DNA of 64,000 nucleotides. Source: Stenotrophomonas terrae (GTDB lineage Bacteria > Pseudomonadota > Gammaproteobacteria > Xanthomonadales > Xanthomonadaceae). Location: the NCBI RefSeq assembly GCF_001431465.1, contig NZ_LDJJ01000020.1, positions 1-64,000 of the forward strand. The letters run 5' to 3'. The translations under genes were made by a program, and so were the position numbers. Positions 53,739-62,834 of the stretch are shown here, one piece after another. Position 1 is the first letter of the stretch. The number at the start of each line of letters is the position of its first letter. The notes below the pieces were generated by a model, which saw nothing but the letters and a program-made list of their open reading frames with translations, was not told the origin of the DNA and searched no databases.

Positions 53739-54817
53739 TGCTTTATGCCTCCATCGTTGAGGTTGACCGCAGCCTGCCCTGCGGCTTTGTACAGATTGTT
53801 GGCACGCGCCTGCTGCAGCACTGCAAGCGCGGCTACGTTCTGTGCCGTCTCAAGACCTTCCTTGCCACTTTCCACATCCTTGCTGGCAAGGTTCAGCTGG
53901 TAGATGGCATAGCCGATCGAGCCCAGCGCATTGCTGTGCTCGGCCACCATCACCGTGATATCCACACCGATGGCAATGGCAGTGCCGTCGGGTGGCCAAC
54001 CGGCATAGGTGAGAATCACCGCCAACGCCTGGTCGATCAGGGCCTGTGCCAATCCCAATCCGGCAAAGGCAAGCCCGGTATTGGCCTGGGCCAGTACCAG
54101 CTCGGCGACGTCCACGTCAAAGTCGCGGAACGCCGCATTGAATTCGGCGATCTGGTCTGCGCTGTAAGCCGTCTGTGCGTTCAACGCCGCGCCCTGCACA
54201 CGCGCAACGCGGTCCATGCAGGCGAGCCTGCCAGCAAGCTCGCCATTGCCCAGCGCTGCCAGGCGCGCACCGCTCAGGCGATCAATACCGCCCGGCGGTG
54301 TGGTTGCGATATCGCGGGCCTCGTTGCCAATGCCATCAGGGTGCAGCAGCGCGAATGCAGCGGGCATGCCAGGAAGCGTCAGGCTCGCTTCCGGCGGCGC
54401 CAACAGTTTCATGCACAGGTCCAATCCACCGGGGGTACTACTCAGTTGCGCGGCAAACGCTCCGGGTAGTTGCGGCGTGTAGCTGTGGGTGGACTCCTGC
54501 AGGCTTGGCCTGACTTCATAGCGCAATTTGATCCGCGGAGGCAGGTCGAGCGTCTTGTTCGGCAGCCAGCCGGTGGTCCTGCCCGCGTCCTGCTTGCCAT
54601 CACCGTCGCTATCGGCGGAAGGCAGACGGCCTTGGGCACGCGCGTAACCGATGATCGCCTGCTGTGCATCATCCAACTCGCGACCGGCCACATCGCCTGC
54701 GGCGATCCGGGTGCCGAGCGGAATCAGCGGCACGATGGCGGCAGTGATCAAGGCGGCGATCACCAAGGCCACAGCAAGTTCAACCAGGGTCCAGCCCTGC
54801 TGCTGTTGCCGATTCAT
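53735..54817 (-). CDS. Large prepilin-like protein, divergent motif (360 residues)
   Basis: A 7-residue leader precedes G/W-T-L-V-E, with Glu at +5 but Trp instead of Phe at +1, then a hydrophobic helix to about residue 35. The motif here reads G-R-L-P-S-A-D (LPSAD at 65-69), followed by D-G-D-G and G-W-L-P-N-K-T-L-D-L-P, so it is a relative of R-L-P-C-P-A in which the first Cys is lost. The C-terminal half (about 235-330) is rich in Ala and Leu and partly hydrophobic (A-G-L-G-L-A-Q-A-L-I-D-Q-A-L-A-V). It overlaps both neighbouring genes by ATGA. The ATG at 54817 is set by the position of the prepilin leader. Confidence 0.8.
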   Translation of the reverse strand: MNRQQQQGWTLVELAVALVIAALITAAIVPLIPLGTRIAAGDVAGRELDDAQQAIIGYARAQGRLPSADSDGDGKQDAGRTTGWLPNKTLDLPPRIKLRYEVRPSLQESTHSYTPQLPGAFAAQLSSTPGGLDLCMKLLAPPEASLTLPGMPAAFALLHPDGIGNEARDIATTPPGGIDRLSGARLAALGNGELAGRLACMDRVARVQGAALNAQTAYSADQIAEFNAAFRDFDVDVAELVLAQANTGLAFAGLGLAQALIDQALAVILTYAGWPPDGTAIAIGVDITVMVAEHSNALGSIGYAIYQLNLASKDVESGKEGLETAQNVAALAVLQQARANNLYKAAGQAAVNLNDGGIKQ

Positions 54818-57711
54818 GGGGTGCAATCCGTGTTGTCGCCACCGACCGAACCGCGGCCATCGGCAAGCACGAGGATGCATTCGGCGCCGAGCGCCGATGG
54901 CGCGCTCGCGCCGCCACCGCCGGGTGCGAGGTTCATCGCGCGCAGCTCCTTGTACTGCTGTTCAAGTGCATCGAACTGCTCCTTCAAGCTTGCATGGTTT
55001 TCTTCGGCGCTGACCGTGGCTTCCTTGGCCCGCAGCCAATCGGCATAGGCGCGGCTATAGGGATAGCGTTGGCACATGGTGCCGGTCCCGCCGGGGTAGG
55101 CACCGGCAATGTAGGTCAGGAACCAGCTGCCCTTGGAGCAGTTGTCGGCGACCTGGGTGGGATTGCTGCCGCCCACCAGCATCAATTCCGCACTGGCGAC
55201 CCAGATCGGTGCTCCGACTATCCCGGTGCCGGGTCTGCCACTGTAGCCAGTGTCCTTGTCACCTTTGCAGGGCATCGAGAAGTAGTTGCAGGCAAAGGGT
55301 TCGGGTGCGTAGTACGGCTTGTTGCTCGCAGAGGTTTCCCATGCATACGTGGTGACATCCCTGCCGTCCTTGTCCTTGGTGGTGGTCTCCTTGATGCGCC
55401 CGCGTGACCACTCGCCCGGGTAGTTCAGCAAGGGTGCGGGAGCGGCCTTGTATCGGTCTTGCGCGGTGCCGATGTTGGAGTTCAGGTTGGCTTGCTCACT
55501 CTCCACGCGCTGCAGCTGCTTCTGCATCATCGGCACGCAGGTGGCATTGGCGTTGTAGTTCTCATCCGATTCGGCCAGCTGGTCCTCCTGGATCAGCTTG
55601 TCTACCCAGCTCTGCGCGCCGGTTGCCGGGTTGGTCACCTTGGTGGTGATCTTGCGTTTGCATTCCTTGGTGTACTTGAGGCCGGCAATGGCATTCACAC
55701 AGCGCAGGACATGGGTCGGCATCGCCTCGAAATTTCCATTGAACACGTCGTAATTCTGGTAGCTCTGGCCTTTGCAGTCGCTCTTCATCTGCGACTCCAT
55801 CTGCGGAATGATGGTGTCTTTCCAGCGATCCAGCTCCTTGCGCTTCTCGCTGATCTCATCTGCCAGCTCGGTGCCGCGCTTTTCGTAGCCGGCCAGCGTT
55901 TCGGCGATTTTGCGCCTGGCGACAGCATCGTTTACCGCTTTGTCGCGATCAAACTCGGCAACCTGTTGCCAGTTGTAGCGCACCGTGGCATCAGCCGCTG
56001 CGGCTTGGTTGCAATTGCTGTTGCTGTAGCCGCCGGTCTTCTCGCTGCTGATCAGGCAGCGCCACACGTACTTCACATAGCGGCCTCCCTGTTGCGTCTG
56101 CCAGCCGCGGGTATCGATGCGGCTGCCGATATTGGCGTCGTTCCAGAAGAACAGGCGCTGTTGTTCCAGAAATCCGGAGTGTGCGGCGATGCGCTCGAGT
56201 TGAGTGCGGGCACTGGCAACCTGGGCATCCAGGCCAATCTGGTAGACCTTCTTGCTCTTCTCCGGGTTCTTGTCACAGTCGTCTACATAGGTCCACATCA
56301 ACTGCCCAGCGCCGTCTTTCTTCTGGGTGACACCATCGGCATCCATGACCGGCACTGCTTCGCAGTTGAGCAGTTCGCCGCCGTAGAGCATGCGCTCCAT
56401 CTGATCCAGGGCATCTTCAATATTGCTTGGTGGCGGCAGATTGGCTGCCTTGGCGCGTGCCAATGCATTGGTATGTGCAGTCAACGCATCATTGGAAGGT
56501 TTCAACGCGCCGGCATTCAAGCCCATGGCGACTGCATTGGCGATCACCGAGCCGATTTCCAGGCCAATGGCCGAGGCATCTACCGGCAGTTTGTGGCAGG
56601 TTGTGCCGCCGAAGATGCAACCCACCAGATCGGCGCCCAATAGTGCGAAATCGGTGATGCTGGAGGTAATGGTATTGGTGATCTGGCCCGCCGACAGCAG
56701 TACCGCGATGGTGGCCGATGCCACGCCTGCGCGGGCGTCCTGCTGGGCCAACTCCGCGTTTCCGACATTGTTGTCCTTGAGTGCAGCCAGGCTGTCGTGC
56801 AAGGAAACGGCCATGGCCAAGCTGTCGATGCTCGCTTGGGCGGTGTCGTAGTAGCCATTGCCGCTGACGGCGGTTTGGTTGCCGGCATCCAGCGATACGA
56901 TGGCGTTTGGCAGCATCCGGCAGCCCACGGCCTGGGCAACACCGTCCAGGGTGCGGACACGGACGCTATCGTCGTAATCGGCATCCCATTGTTTGGCCGG
57001 CACTTCCATCGGGAAGGCAGCGTCATCATTCCTGCTGACAGTGCCATCCTGGTTGCTGCCGTCCAGGCGGCCTCCGGGCGATGCCAACGGCCCGGCAATG
57101 GCCAGTCCGTAGGCCCAAGTGTCGAGCGCCTGGTCAGGCTGAGCTGCGCTGGTGTCTACGCGTGTGCTCGACAGCTGTTGCAAGGTCCTGCACAGATCCA
57201 AGCCGTTGACCGCTGCGAACTTTGGCCGTTCGTCGGTACCGTCTATCGTGTCGGCGTTGCGGATGTTGCCTTCGGCGTCGGTGGGTTGATAGAAATTGCC
57301 GAGAAAGCTGCTGTCGGTGGTGTCCGCCAGGCGTGGGCGCACGCGGTAGGCAATCGGACCGGGACTGACGCCATCGCCGCGCGCGCTTGCCAGACTGGCT
57401 GTCGGCAGCCAGCGGGCACTGCTGTCGCTGCAGTTCTCTGCGCCGCCGATCTGCACGGCTGGGCAGGGCAGGCGAGAGTGGGTACTGGCGAACGCCACCA
57501 GTGCCTCATCGGCCCAGCGCAGATTCTTCTCCTGGCTGCTGGCTTGGCGTGAGGTCGCCTTGGATTGCAGCAACAGCGCACCTGCGGTGAGCGCAGATGC
57601 GACCAACAGCAGAATCAGCATGGCCTGCACCAGACCAAAGCCACGCGGCTGCGCCTGCAGTTGCCGGGCAGTTGATGGTGGTGTGGCTGGGAAATGATTG
57701 GGTTGTCGCAT
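54814..57711 (-). CDS. Giant prepilin-like protein, Gln at +5 (965 residues)
   Basis: A 24-residue leader ends in G/F-G-L-V-Q, so the usual Glu at +5 is replaced by Gln, and a hydrophobic helix follows (about 29-48). R-L-P-C-P-A is at about 80-85, then R-W-L-P-T-A-S-L. The middle has a hydrophobic block (about 345-420), then a coiled-coil region (about 600-680; K-R-G-T-E-L-A-D-E-I-S-E-K-R-K-E-L) and several Cys pairs. The C terminus has a G-G-G-G linker and a final Cys. A +5 change is typical of GspK-like tip pseudopilins, which suggests it starts or caps the fibre. Its size, about 6 times a normal pilin, fits a tip adhesin-like role. The ATG at 57711 is set by the leader. No specific function is known. 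Confidence 0.8.
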   Translation of the reverse strand: MRQPNHFPATPPSTARQLQAQPRGFGLVQAMLILLLVASALTAGALLLQSKATSRQASSQEKNLRWADEALVAFASTHSRLPCPAVQIGGAENCSDSSARWLPTASLASARGDGVSPGPIAYRVRPRLADTTDSSFLGNFYQPTDAEGNIRNADTIDGTDERPKFAAVNGLDLCRTLQQLSSTRVDTSAAQPDQALDTWAYGLAIAGPLASPGGRLDGSNQDGTVSRNDDAAFPMEVPAKQWDADYDDSVRVRTLDGVAQAVGCRMLPNAIVSLDAGNQTAVSGNGYYDTAQASIDSLAMAVSLHDSLAALKDNNVGNAELAQQDARAGVASATIAVLLSAGQITNTITSSITDFALLGADLVGCIFGGTTCHKLPVDASAIGLEIGSVIANAVAMGLNAGALKPSNDALTAHTNALARAKAANLPPPSNIEDALDQMERMLYGGELLNCEAVPVMDADGVTQKKDGAGQLMWTYVDDCDKNPEKSKKVYQIGLDAQVASARTQLERIAAHSGFLEQQRLFFWNDANIGSRIDTRGWQTQQGGRYVKYVWRCLISSEKTGGYSNSNCNQAAAADATVRYNWQQVAEFDRDKAVNDAVARRKIAETLAGYEKRGTELADEISEKRKELDRWKDTIIPQMESQMKSDCKGQSYQNYDVFNGNFEAMPTHVLRCVNAIAGLKYTKECKRKITTKVTNPATGAQSWVDKLIQEDQLAESDENYNANATCVPMMQKQLQRVESEQANLNSNIGTAQDRYKAAPAPLLNYPGEWSRGRIKETTTKDKDGRDVTTYAWETSASNKPYYAPEPFACNYFSMPCKGDKDTGYSGRPGTGIVGAPIWVASAELMLVGGSNPTQVADNCSKGSWFLTYIAGAYPGGTGTMCQRYPYSRAYADWLRAKEATVSAEENHASLKEQFDALEQQYKELRAMNLAPGGGGASAPSALGAECILVLADGRGSVGGDNTDCTP

Positions 57712-57737
57712 GCCGGGCTCCGATCTGTCTTGGAGGT

Positions 57738-58433
57738 TTACTGATTCATCCGGATAAGCAGGGTCATTGTCTTGACCTGACCATCGAGTTTTGCATTGAC
57801 ACGGTCCGCATCGTCGGCGCTCCACGGGCTCTCGACCGGCGTACCGCTCAGAGGAGTGACGTCGGCGTGCTTGTTGCGTTCGCGGACGCGGCCAAAGCGT
57901 GCATCGACGCGACCATCGAAACGTGCATCCAATTGGCGGGCAAGTTCGGGCGTGACATTGCTCAGCACCATCACGTTGCGCGAACGGGTGGCATAACTGC
58001 TGTTGGCGTTCGGCTCGGCCCAGTCACCCAGGTTCTCGAAGCACACCTCCAGGTCTTGCGGAAGACCTTCGGCATCCTGGTATACCGCATGGCTTTCGAA
58101 GCCCTCGGCACGACCGCTGGGAAGGGAAACACCGTAAGTGAGCATCGCCTTGCGCAGGTTGCTTCCACATAGCGGCGTGTTCAGGGCGTTGTTGATCTTG
58201 CCGCTGGGGTTGGCCAGCAGGTCGCCCGGGACAGCGCCGACCTGGGCCGTATAGCGGTCATAGGCCATCAGCCAACCCTGGACGAACTCGCTGCCGAGAC
58301 GTTCGGCCACCGCGCTGCGGTAGACATCACGCCCCACCGTGACTGCACCGAGGATGATGGCGATGATCACCAGTACCACGGCCATCTCCATCAGCGAGAA
58401 GCCACGCGCTTTGCGCGGATTGAAACGAATCAT
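57738..58433 (-). CDS. Type IV prepilin (probable major or minor pilin)
   Basis: A basic 11-residue leader ends in G/F-S-L-M-E with Glu at +5 and a clean hydrophobic helix (V-V-L-V-I-I-A-I-I-L-G-A-V-T-V-G), the canonical pilin N terminus. The 231-residue length and two Cys (in L-C-G-S and V-C-F-E) fit a pilin or pseudopilin with a disulfide. It lies 12 bp after the GspF-like gene. It is the most conventional pilin of the operon and may be the main fibre subunit. Confidence 0.85.
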   Translation of the reverse strand: MIRFNPRKARGFSLMEMAVVLVIIAIILGAVTVGRDVYRSAVAERLGSEFVQGWLMAYDRYTAQVGAVPGDLLANPSGKINNALNTPLCGSNLRKAMLTYGVSLPSGRAEGFESHAVYQDAEGLPQDLEVCFENLGDWAEPNANSSYATRSRNVMVLSNVTPELARQLDARFDGRVDARFGRVRERNKHADVTPLSGTPVESPWSADDADRVNAKLDGQVKTMTLLIRMNQ

Positions 58434-58445
58434 CGGTATGCCTCA

Positions 58446-59702
58446 TTACATGTGGGACGAGGTGATCGCCTGCTGGACCAGGTCGTACACCGGTAGCAAC
58501 AGGGCCACGATCAGGAACACGAACATGCCGCCAGCCAACAGCACCACCACTGGCTTGATGATTTCGGACAGATTGGTTATCAAGCGCTGCAGGCGCAGGC
58601 TGTACTCTTCCGAAAGCCGCGAGAACTGGGAATCCAGGGTGCCGGTGTCCTCACCGACGCCGATCATGCGCACCATCATCGAGGGAAAGCCGCCGACCTG
58701 GCGCATGGCTGCCGAAACCCGGTCGCCGCGCTCAAGTACCTGGCGGATGGCAATGATGCGATCGCGGTAGTACTCGTCCTGCATGGCCCGCTCCATGACC
58801 TGCAGGCTGCTGACCATGTCCACGCCAGCGCGTATCAGTAGGGCCATGTATTCGGTGAAGAACGCCAATCCCGACGAATACATGATGGTCTTGGCGATTG
58901 GCAGCTTGTGCAGGGTGTAGTGCGTGGCACGACGGAACGGTCTGCTGTAGCGCCAGGTGATCCAGACCAGGAATGCCGCCGCGACCAGGCCAACACCTAT
59001 CATCATCATGTGTGAGATCAGCCACTCCGAGCCCTTCATGACCGCAATGGTCAGGGGCGGCAATTTGGCGTTCATCTGCTTGAAAAGATCGGCCAGGTTC
59101 GGGATCACGTAGTAGATCCAGAAGCCACCGGCAGCGAAGATCGCGGCGAACACGAATGCCGGGTAGATCAGGGCCTGACGTGTATCGGCAGTCATCTTGG
59201 ACACGCGTTCAACGTGATCGGCCGCCTCCTTCAGCATGCGATCCATCGAGCCGGTTTCATCGCCGATCATCACCAGGTTGCGTACCGTCTCCGGAAATGC
59301 GTCCGGATAGCGTGCAAACGATTCGCTGAAGGTGGCTCCGGCATCAAGTTCTTCCAGCACGCGCCGGGCCAGCTTGGCGGGATTGGATGTCGCGCCGCCA
59401 CCCACTTCATTGGCCACCGCGCGCAGCGCTTCCATCACCGGAATGCCGCTGCTGGTCATCACTGCAAGGTCGCGCAGCATGCCGGCCAGCTCGATGGGCT
59501 TGATGGTGGGTTTGACCAGGTGCGACAACGAGCGCTGCGCCTCCGCCAGCCAGCCCGGCAAGCGATAGAGCGTAAGCACCACGGCATCGAAGTTCTTCTC
59601 CAACCACATGCGTGCCGAGGCATCGCGTTCGACGGAGAGCTGGGCGACGCCGCTGCGGATCCGGCCGCTGGTCAGCAGCAGGCGGTAGTAATAGACATTC
59701 AT
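58446..59702 (-). CDS. GspF/PilC-type inner membrane platform protein (MshG-like)
   Basis: The 418-residue protein has two T2SSF domains (about 75-195 and 280-400) and three or so membrane helices, the usual layout of the platform protein that links the ATPase to the growing pilus. Landmarks are L-R-D-L-A-V-M-T-S-S-G-I-P-V-M-E-A-L and the matching repeat F-T-E-Y-M-A-L-L-I-R-A-G-V-D. Its start overlaps the end of the ATPase gene by ATGA. Confidence 0.92.
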   Translation of the reverse strand: MNVYYYRLLLTSGRIRSGVAQLSVERDASARMWLEKNFDAVVLTLYRLPGWLAEAQRSLSHLVKPTIKPIELAGMLRDLAVMTSSGIPVMEALRAVANEVGGGATSNPAKLARRVLEELDAGATFSESFARYPDAFPETVRNLVMIGDETGSMDRMLKEAADHVERVSKMTADTRQALIYPAFVFAAIFAAGGFWIYYVIPNLADLFKQMNAKLPPLTIAVMKGSEWLISHMMMIGVGLVAAAFLVWITWRYSRPFRRATHYTLHKLPIAKTIMYSSGLAFFTEYMALLIRAGVDMVSSLQVMERAMQDEYYRDRIIAIRQVLERGDRVSAAMRQVGGFPSMMVRMIGVGEDTGTLDSQFSRLSEEYSLRLQRLITNLSEIIKPVVVLLAGGMFVFLIVALLLPVYDLVQQAITSSHM

Positions 59703-61414
59703 GGATTGGGTCCAACGCCGACCACGCGCAGGATTTCCTCGCTGGTGGTCTGGCCAGCAATGACACGGCGTTGCGAGATCTGCTCGATCCCACGGAAGCC
59801 TGCGTTCATTGCCAGGTTGCGGACGGTTTCACGACTGGCGTCATCGGAGATGCCGTTGGCCAGTGGTTCGTCGACGATCATGATGTCGTAGACCGGCAGG
59901 CGCCCGTAGTAGCCGCTGCCGCGGCAACGATCACAGCCCTGGCCGCGGCGGCCGCAGCTGCCCGCGGGCAGATTCAACCAGGCCAGTTCCGCATCACTGA
60001 ACGGAACTTCTGTGGCGCAGAACATGCAGTTCTGGCGGACCAGGCGCTGATTGACCACGGCCAGCAGGTTGTCGGCGATGACCTGGGCTTCCAATCCCAG
60101 TGGTCGCAGACGCGGCACCACGCCGAATACGCTGGTGACGTGCAGGGTGGAAAGCACCAGGTGACCGGTGGCAGCTGCCTCCAGCGCCGCCTGTGCGGTT
60201 TCGGCATCGCGCATTTCGCCAAGCAGGATCACATCCGGGTCATGACGGAGGAAATGCCGCAATGCCGAACCGAACTCATAACCGGCGCGACGGTTGACCT
60301 CGGTCTGACCGGCGCCGGGGACGCGGTACTCGATGGGGTCTTCAACGGTCAGCACATTGCGCTCGATCAGCGATTGCATGCGCAGTGCTGCGTGCAGCGA
60401 CGAGCTTTTGCCCGAGCCGGTGGGGCCGGTGATCAGGATCAGGCCGGCCGGACGCGAGAACAGGCGTTCCAGCGCGGCCACGTCTTCGGGGAAAAATCCC
60501 ATTTCCTCGAGCCCGGCCAGGTCGCTGTGCTCAGGCAACAGACGCATCACCGTCCGCTCGCCGGATTCGGTGATCAGTGTCGACACACGCACGGTGATTG
60601 GTGAATCCAGAACCGTTGCGCGGAAGCTGCCATCCTGTGGCCGGCGTTGCTCGGAGATGTCCATCTCGGCCGCCAGCTTGATGTAACCCAGCAGGCGGGC
60701 CAGAGAGTTGGGCATGGCCCACATCGGGCGTAGCACACCGTCGATGCGGAACAGTACGTGCAGGCTATGCTCGGACGGGGCGATGTGGATATCGGTCGTG
60801 CGTTCGCGGATGGCAAGGTGCAAGAGATAGTCGAGCAGCTTTTCCGGGCTGTAGGCATGGTCGTTGTCCGTTGCCAGACGACGGATCTCCTTCTCCAGCA
60901 GCGACTCGATCGGATTCTGGGCGAAGTAATAGGTCTGCCGGATAAGTCGTGCAACCTTGCCGTATTCTCCCTGCAGGAACCTGCAGCGAAGGCCGCAACG
61001 CTGCAATACCAGCTGCGCAACTGCAACCTGGTCGGCGTCGCCCAGCAATACCTCCAGTTGATCACCGATGCGACGCAAAGGCAGGAACTGGCGCAGCTGG
61101 CACAGCTCGCGATTGAACATCGCCAGTACCTGCGGATCGGCGACCGGCAAGGTGTCTACGGGGGCGTATTCGACGTTCTCCAGCTCGGCCTGGGTGCGAA
61201 CGATGTCGGACTCATTGGCCAACCCGTGACGGATCAGCAGCCGTCCAAAGCTGGTCTGTTCGACCAGATTCTTCTGCCGTGCATAGAGCAGCTGGATGGG
61301 TTCGAGCAGTCCGCGCTCGCTGAGCACAACGCCCAGCTTGGCTTGTTCCAGACTTACCAGACCTTGCGTGTTGTTGGCCGAAGCGGCGGGAATGCGGGAA
61401 TCAACCGTTGCCAT
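59699..61414 (-). CDS. GspE/PulE-type assembly ATPase (MshE-like)
   Basis: The 571-residue cytoplasmic ATPase has a T2SSE N-terminal domain (about 40-200), Walker A G-P-T-G-S-G-K-S (about residues 329-336), Asp box, Walker B D-V-I-L-L-G-E-M-R-D, a conserved His box, and the four-Cys zinc element C-M-F-C ... C-D-R-C near the C terminus. The N-terminal domain resembles MshE-type domains, some of which bind c-di-GMP; the L-L-x-x-x-G-L and R-R-I-G-D-Q-like segments hint at this, but binding is unproven. It drives fibre assembly. It overlaps the preceding AAA gene by 14 bp and the next gene by ATGA. Confidence 0.93.
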   Translation of the reverse strand: MATVDSRIPAASANNTQGLVSLEQAKLGVVLSERGLLEPIQLLYARQKNLVEQTSFGRLLIRHGLANESDIVRTQAELENVEYAPVDTLPVADPQVLAMFNRELCQLRQFLPLRRIGDQLEVLLGDADQVAVAQLVLQRCGLRCRFLQGEYGKVARLIRQTYYFAQNPIESLLEKEIRRLATDNDHAYSPEKLLDYLLHLAIRERTTDIHIAPSEHSLHVLFRIDGVLRPMWAMPNSLARLLGYIKLAAEMDISEQRRPQDGSFRATVLDSPITVRVSTLITESGERTVMRLLPEHSDLAGLEEMGFFPEDVAALERLFSRPAGLILITGPTGSGKSSSLHAALRMQSLIERNVLTVEDPIEYRVPGAGQTEVNRRAGYEFGSALRHFLRHDPDVILLGEMRDAETAQAALEAAATGHLVLSTLHVTSVFGVVPRLRPLGLEAQVIADNLLAVVNQRLVRQNCMFCATEVPFSDAELAWLNLPAGSCGRRGQGCDRCRGSGYYGRLPVYDIMIVDEPLANGISDDASRETVRNLAMNAGFRGIEQISQRRVIAGQTTSEEILRVVGVGPNP

Positions 61415-62834
61415 GAGATAGAGAGTCCGGAAGGCTGGAAGAGTGGCTGGTGAGGGGGGCTGGTGCTGCCAACAGCAATAGGGTCAGAGGATCGGGGTTG
61501 CCGGTGGCCGGCAGCGCATAGCGCTGTTGGAAACGTGCCAGTGCGCGTTGGGTCAGGCGGCCATAGCGGCCATCGATTGCACCGTCGTAGTGGCCCAGTT
61601 CAAACAACCGGCGTTGCAGAGCCTGGCTGGCACTACCGACCTGGCTCGGGTCCAGGAAGCGCGTACTGGCAGCGTCCGGCGACCAAAGCAATTGCCAGCG
61701 CTCGCCGTGTTGGATCAAGCAGGTATTGGGTAGTTGGCGCAGGTGTTCGGCGGCGGCGGCCGCGACCCAATCGCTGCGTAGCGCACCTGTGACGGCGTTT
61801 TGATCGCAGGCGGTGGTGTCGCTGGCGACTGGCGCGCTCACCTGCGCCACAGCGGCATTGCTACCGGTGGTCGTTGGTGGACCATTGCGGCTATCGGCGC
61901 GTGATTCCACGCTGCCTGCGACAAGCCCGGCGATGCCCAGGCACGCCGCCAGGCTGATACCTGCGGTCAGCGCATACCTGTACGCCGCTGTTGGGCTGCG
62001 CGCGGCTTGAGCGCCGGCCTGGGCTGCTGCCCTGTTGACCAGGTCGGCGTTGATCAGTCGCTGCTCGCTTGGCTGCGCATACAGCCCGTACAAGCACCGG
62101 TCCATGATCAGGTGGATGCGCCGCGGGTTGCCGTTGCTGGCTCGGTGCAGGGCCGTCACCGCCTTGGCATCAACACGGATGCGTTCGCCGGCGCCGGCTG
62201 CGCGCAGACGGAAGTTGACATACTCGCGGGTCTGCTCGTGGCTCAACGGATCCAGCCTGACGTGTTTGCAGATGCGGCTGGTGAGCTGTCGGATCTGCGG
62301 CATGTCCAGGTTGTCGCGTAGCTCCGGTTGCCCGGAAAGCACGATCTGCAGCAGCTTTTCCTGGCCGGTCTCCAGGCTGGTGAGCAGGCGCACGAGTTCC
62401 AGGCTGGCCAGGCTCAGGTTCTGCGCATCATCGATGATGAGAACGCAGGTGGTGCGATCCTGCCAGCGGTTGATCAGGAAACGATTGAGTACTTCGATGT
62501 CGGTGGCGGCGTTGCCGTGGGGCTTCAGGCCGAAATCGCGCAGTACCGCGGCCAACAAGTCATCGCCTTGCAGGAAGGTGTTGAACACCAGCGAGACGAC
62601 CATGCCGTCGCTTTCCAGCTGGCCCAGCAACCGGCGCAGGAAGGTGCTCTTGCCGGTTCCGACCTCGCCGGTCAGCAGCACGAAGCCTGCCCGCGTACGC
62701 AGCGCATGCGCGGCCTCCACCAGCTCTGATTCCAGCACCGATGTCTGGTAATAGGAGGCTGCGTCCGGAGTGGGCGGGAACGGTGAGCGTTCCAAGCCGA
62801 GTTGTTGCAGGTGACGGGACAGGGCGGGGTTCAT
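61401..62834 (-). CDS. ExeA/MshM-like AAA ATPase with peptidoglycan-binding domain
   Basis: The 477-residue protein has an AAA_22-type ATPase (about 40-265) with Walker A G-E-V-G-T-G-K-S-T at residues 56-64 and Walker B V-L-I-I-D-D-A-Q, one membrane helix (about 285-308), and a C-terminal PG_binding_1 domain (about 400-455; L-G-H-Y-D-G-A-I-D-G-R-Y-G). This layout is that of ExeA/GspA and MshM, which help place the secretin in the cell wall. It overlaps its neighbours by ATGA (upstream) and 14 bp (downstream). Confidence 0.9.
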   Translation of the reverse strand: MNPALSRHLQQLGLERSPFPPTPDAASYYQTSVLESELVEAAHALRTRAGFVLLTGEVGTGKSTFLRRLLGQLESDGMVVSLVFNTFLQGDDLLAAVLRDFGLKPHGNAATDIEVLNRFLINRWQDRTTCVLIIDDAQNLSLASLELVRLLTSLETGQEKLLQIVLSGQPELRDNLDMPQIRQLTSRICKHVRLDPLSHEQTREYVNFRLRAAGAGERIRVDAKAVTALHRASNGNPRRIHLIMDRCLYGLYAQPSEQRLINADLVNRAAAQAGAQAARSPTAAYRYALTAGISLAACLGIAGLVAGSVESRADSRNGPPTTTGSNAAVAQVSAPVASDTTACDQNAVTGALRSDWVAAAAAEHLRQLPNTCLIQHGERWQLLWSPDAASTRFLDPSQVGSASQALQRRLFELGHYDGAIDGRYGRLTQRALARFQQRYALPATGNPDPLTLLLLAAPAPLTSHSSSLPDSLSHGNG

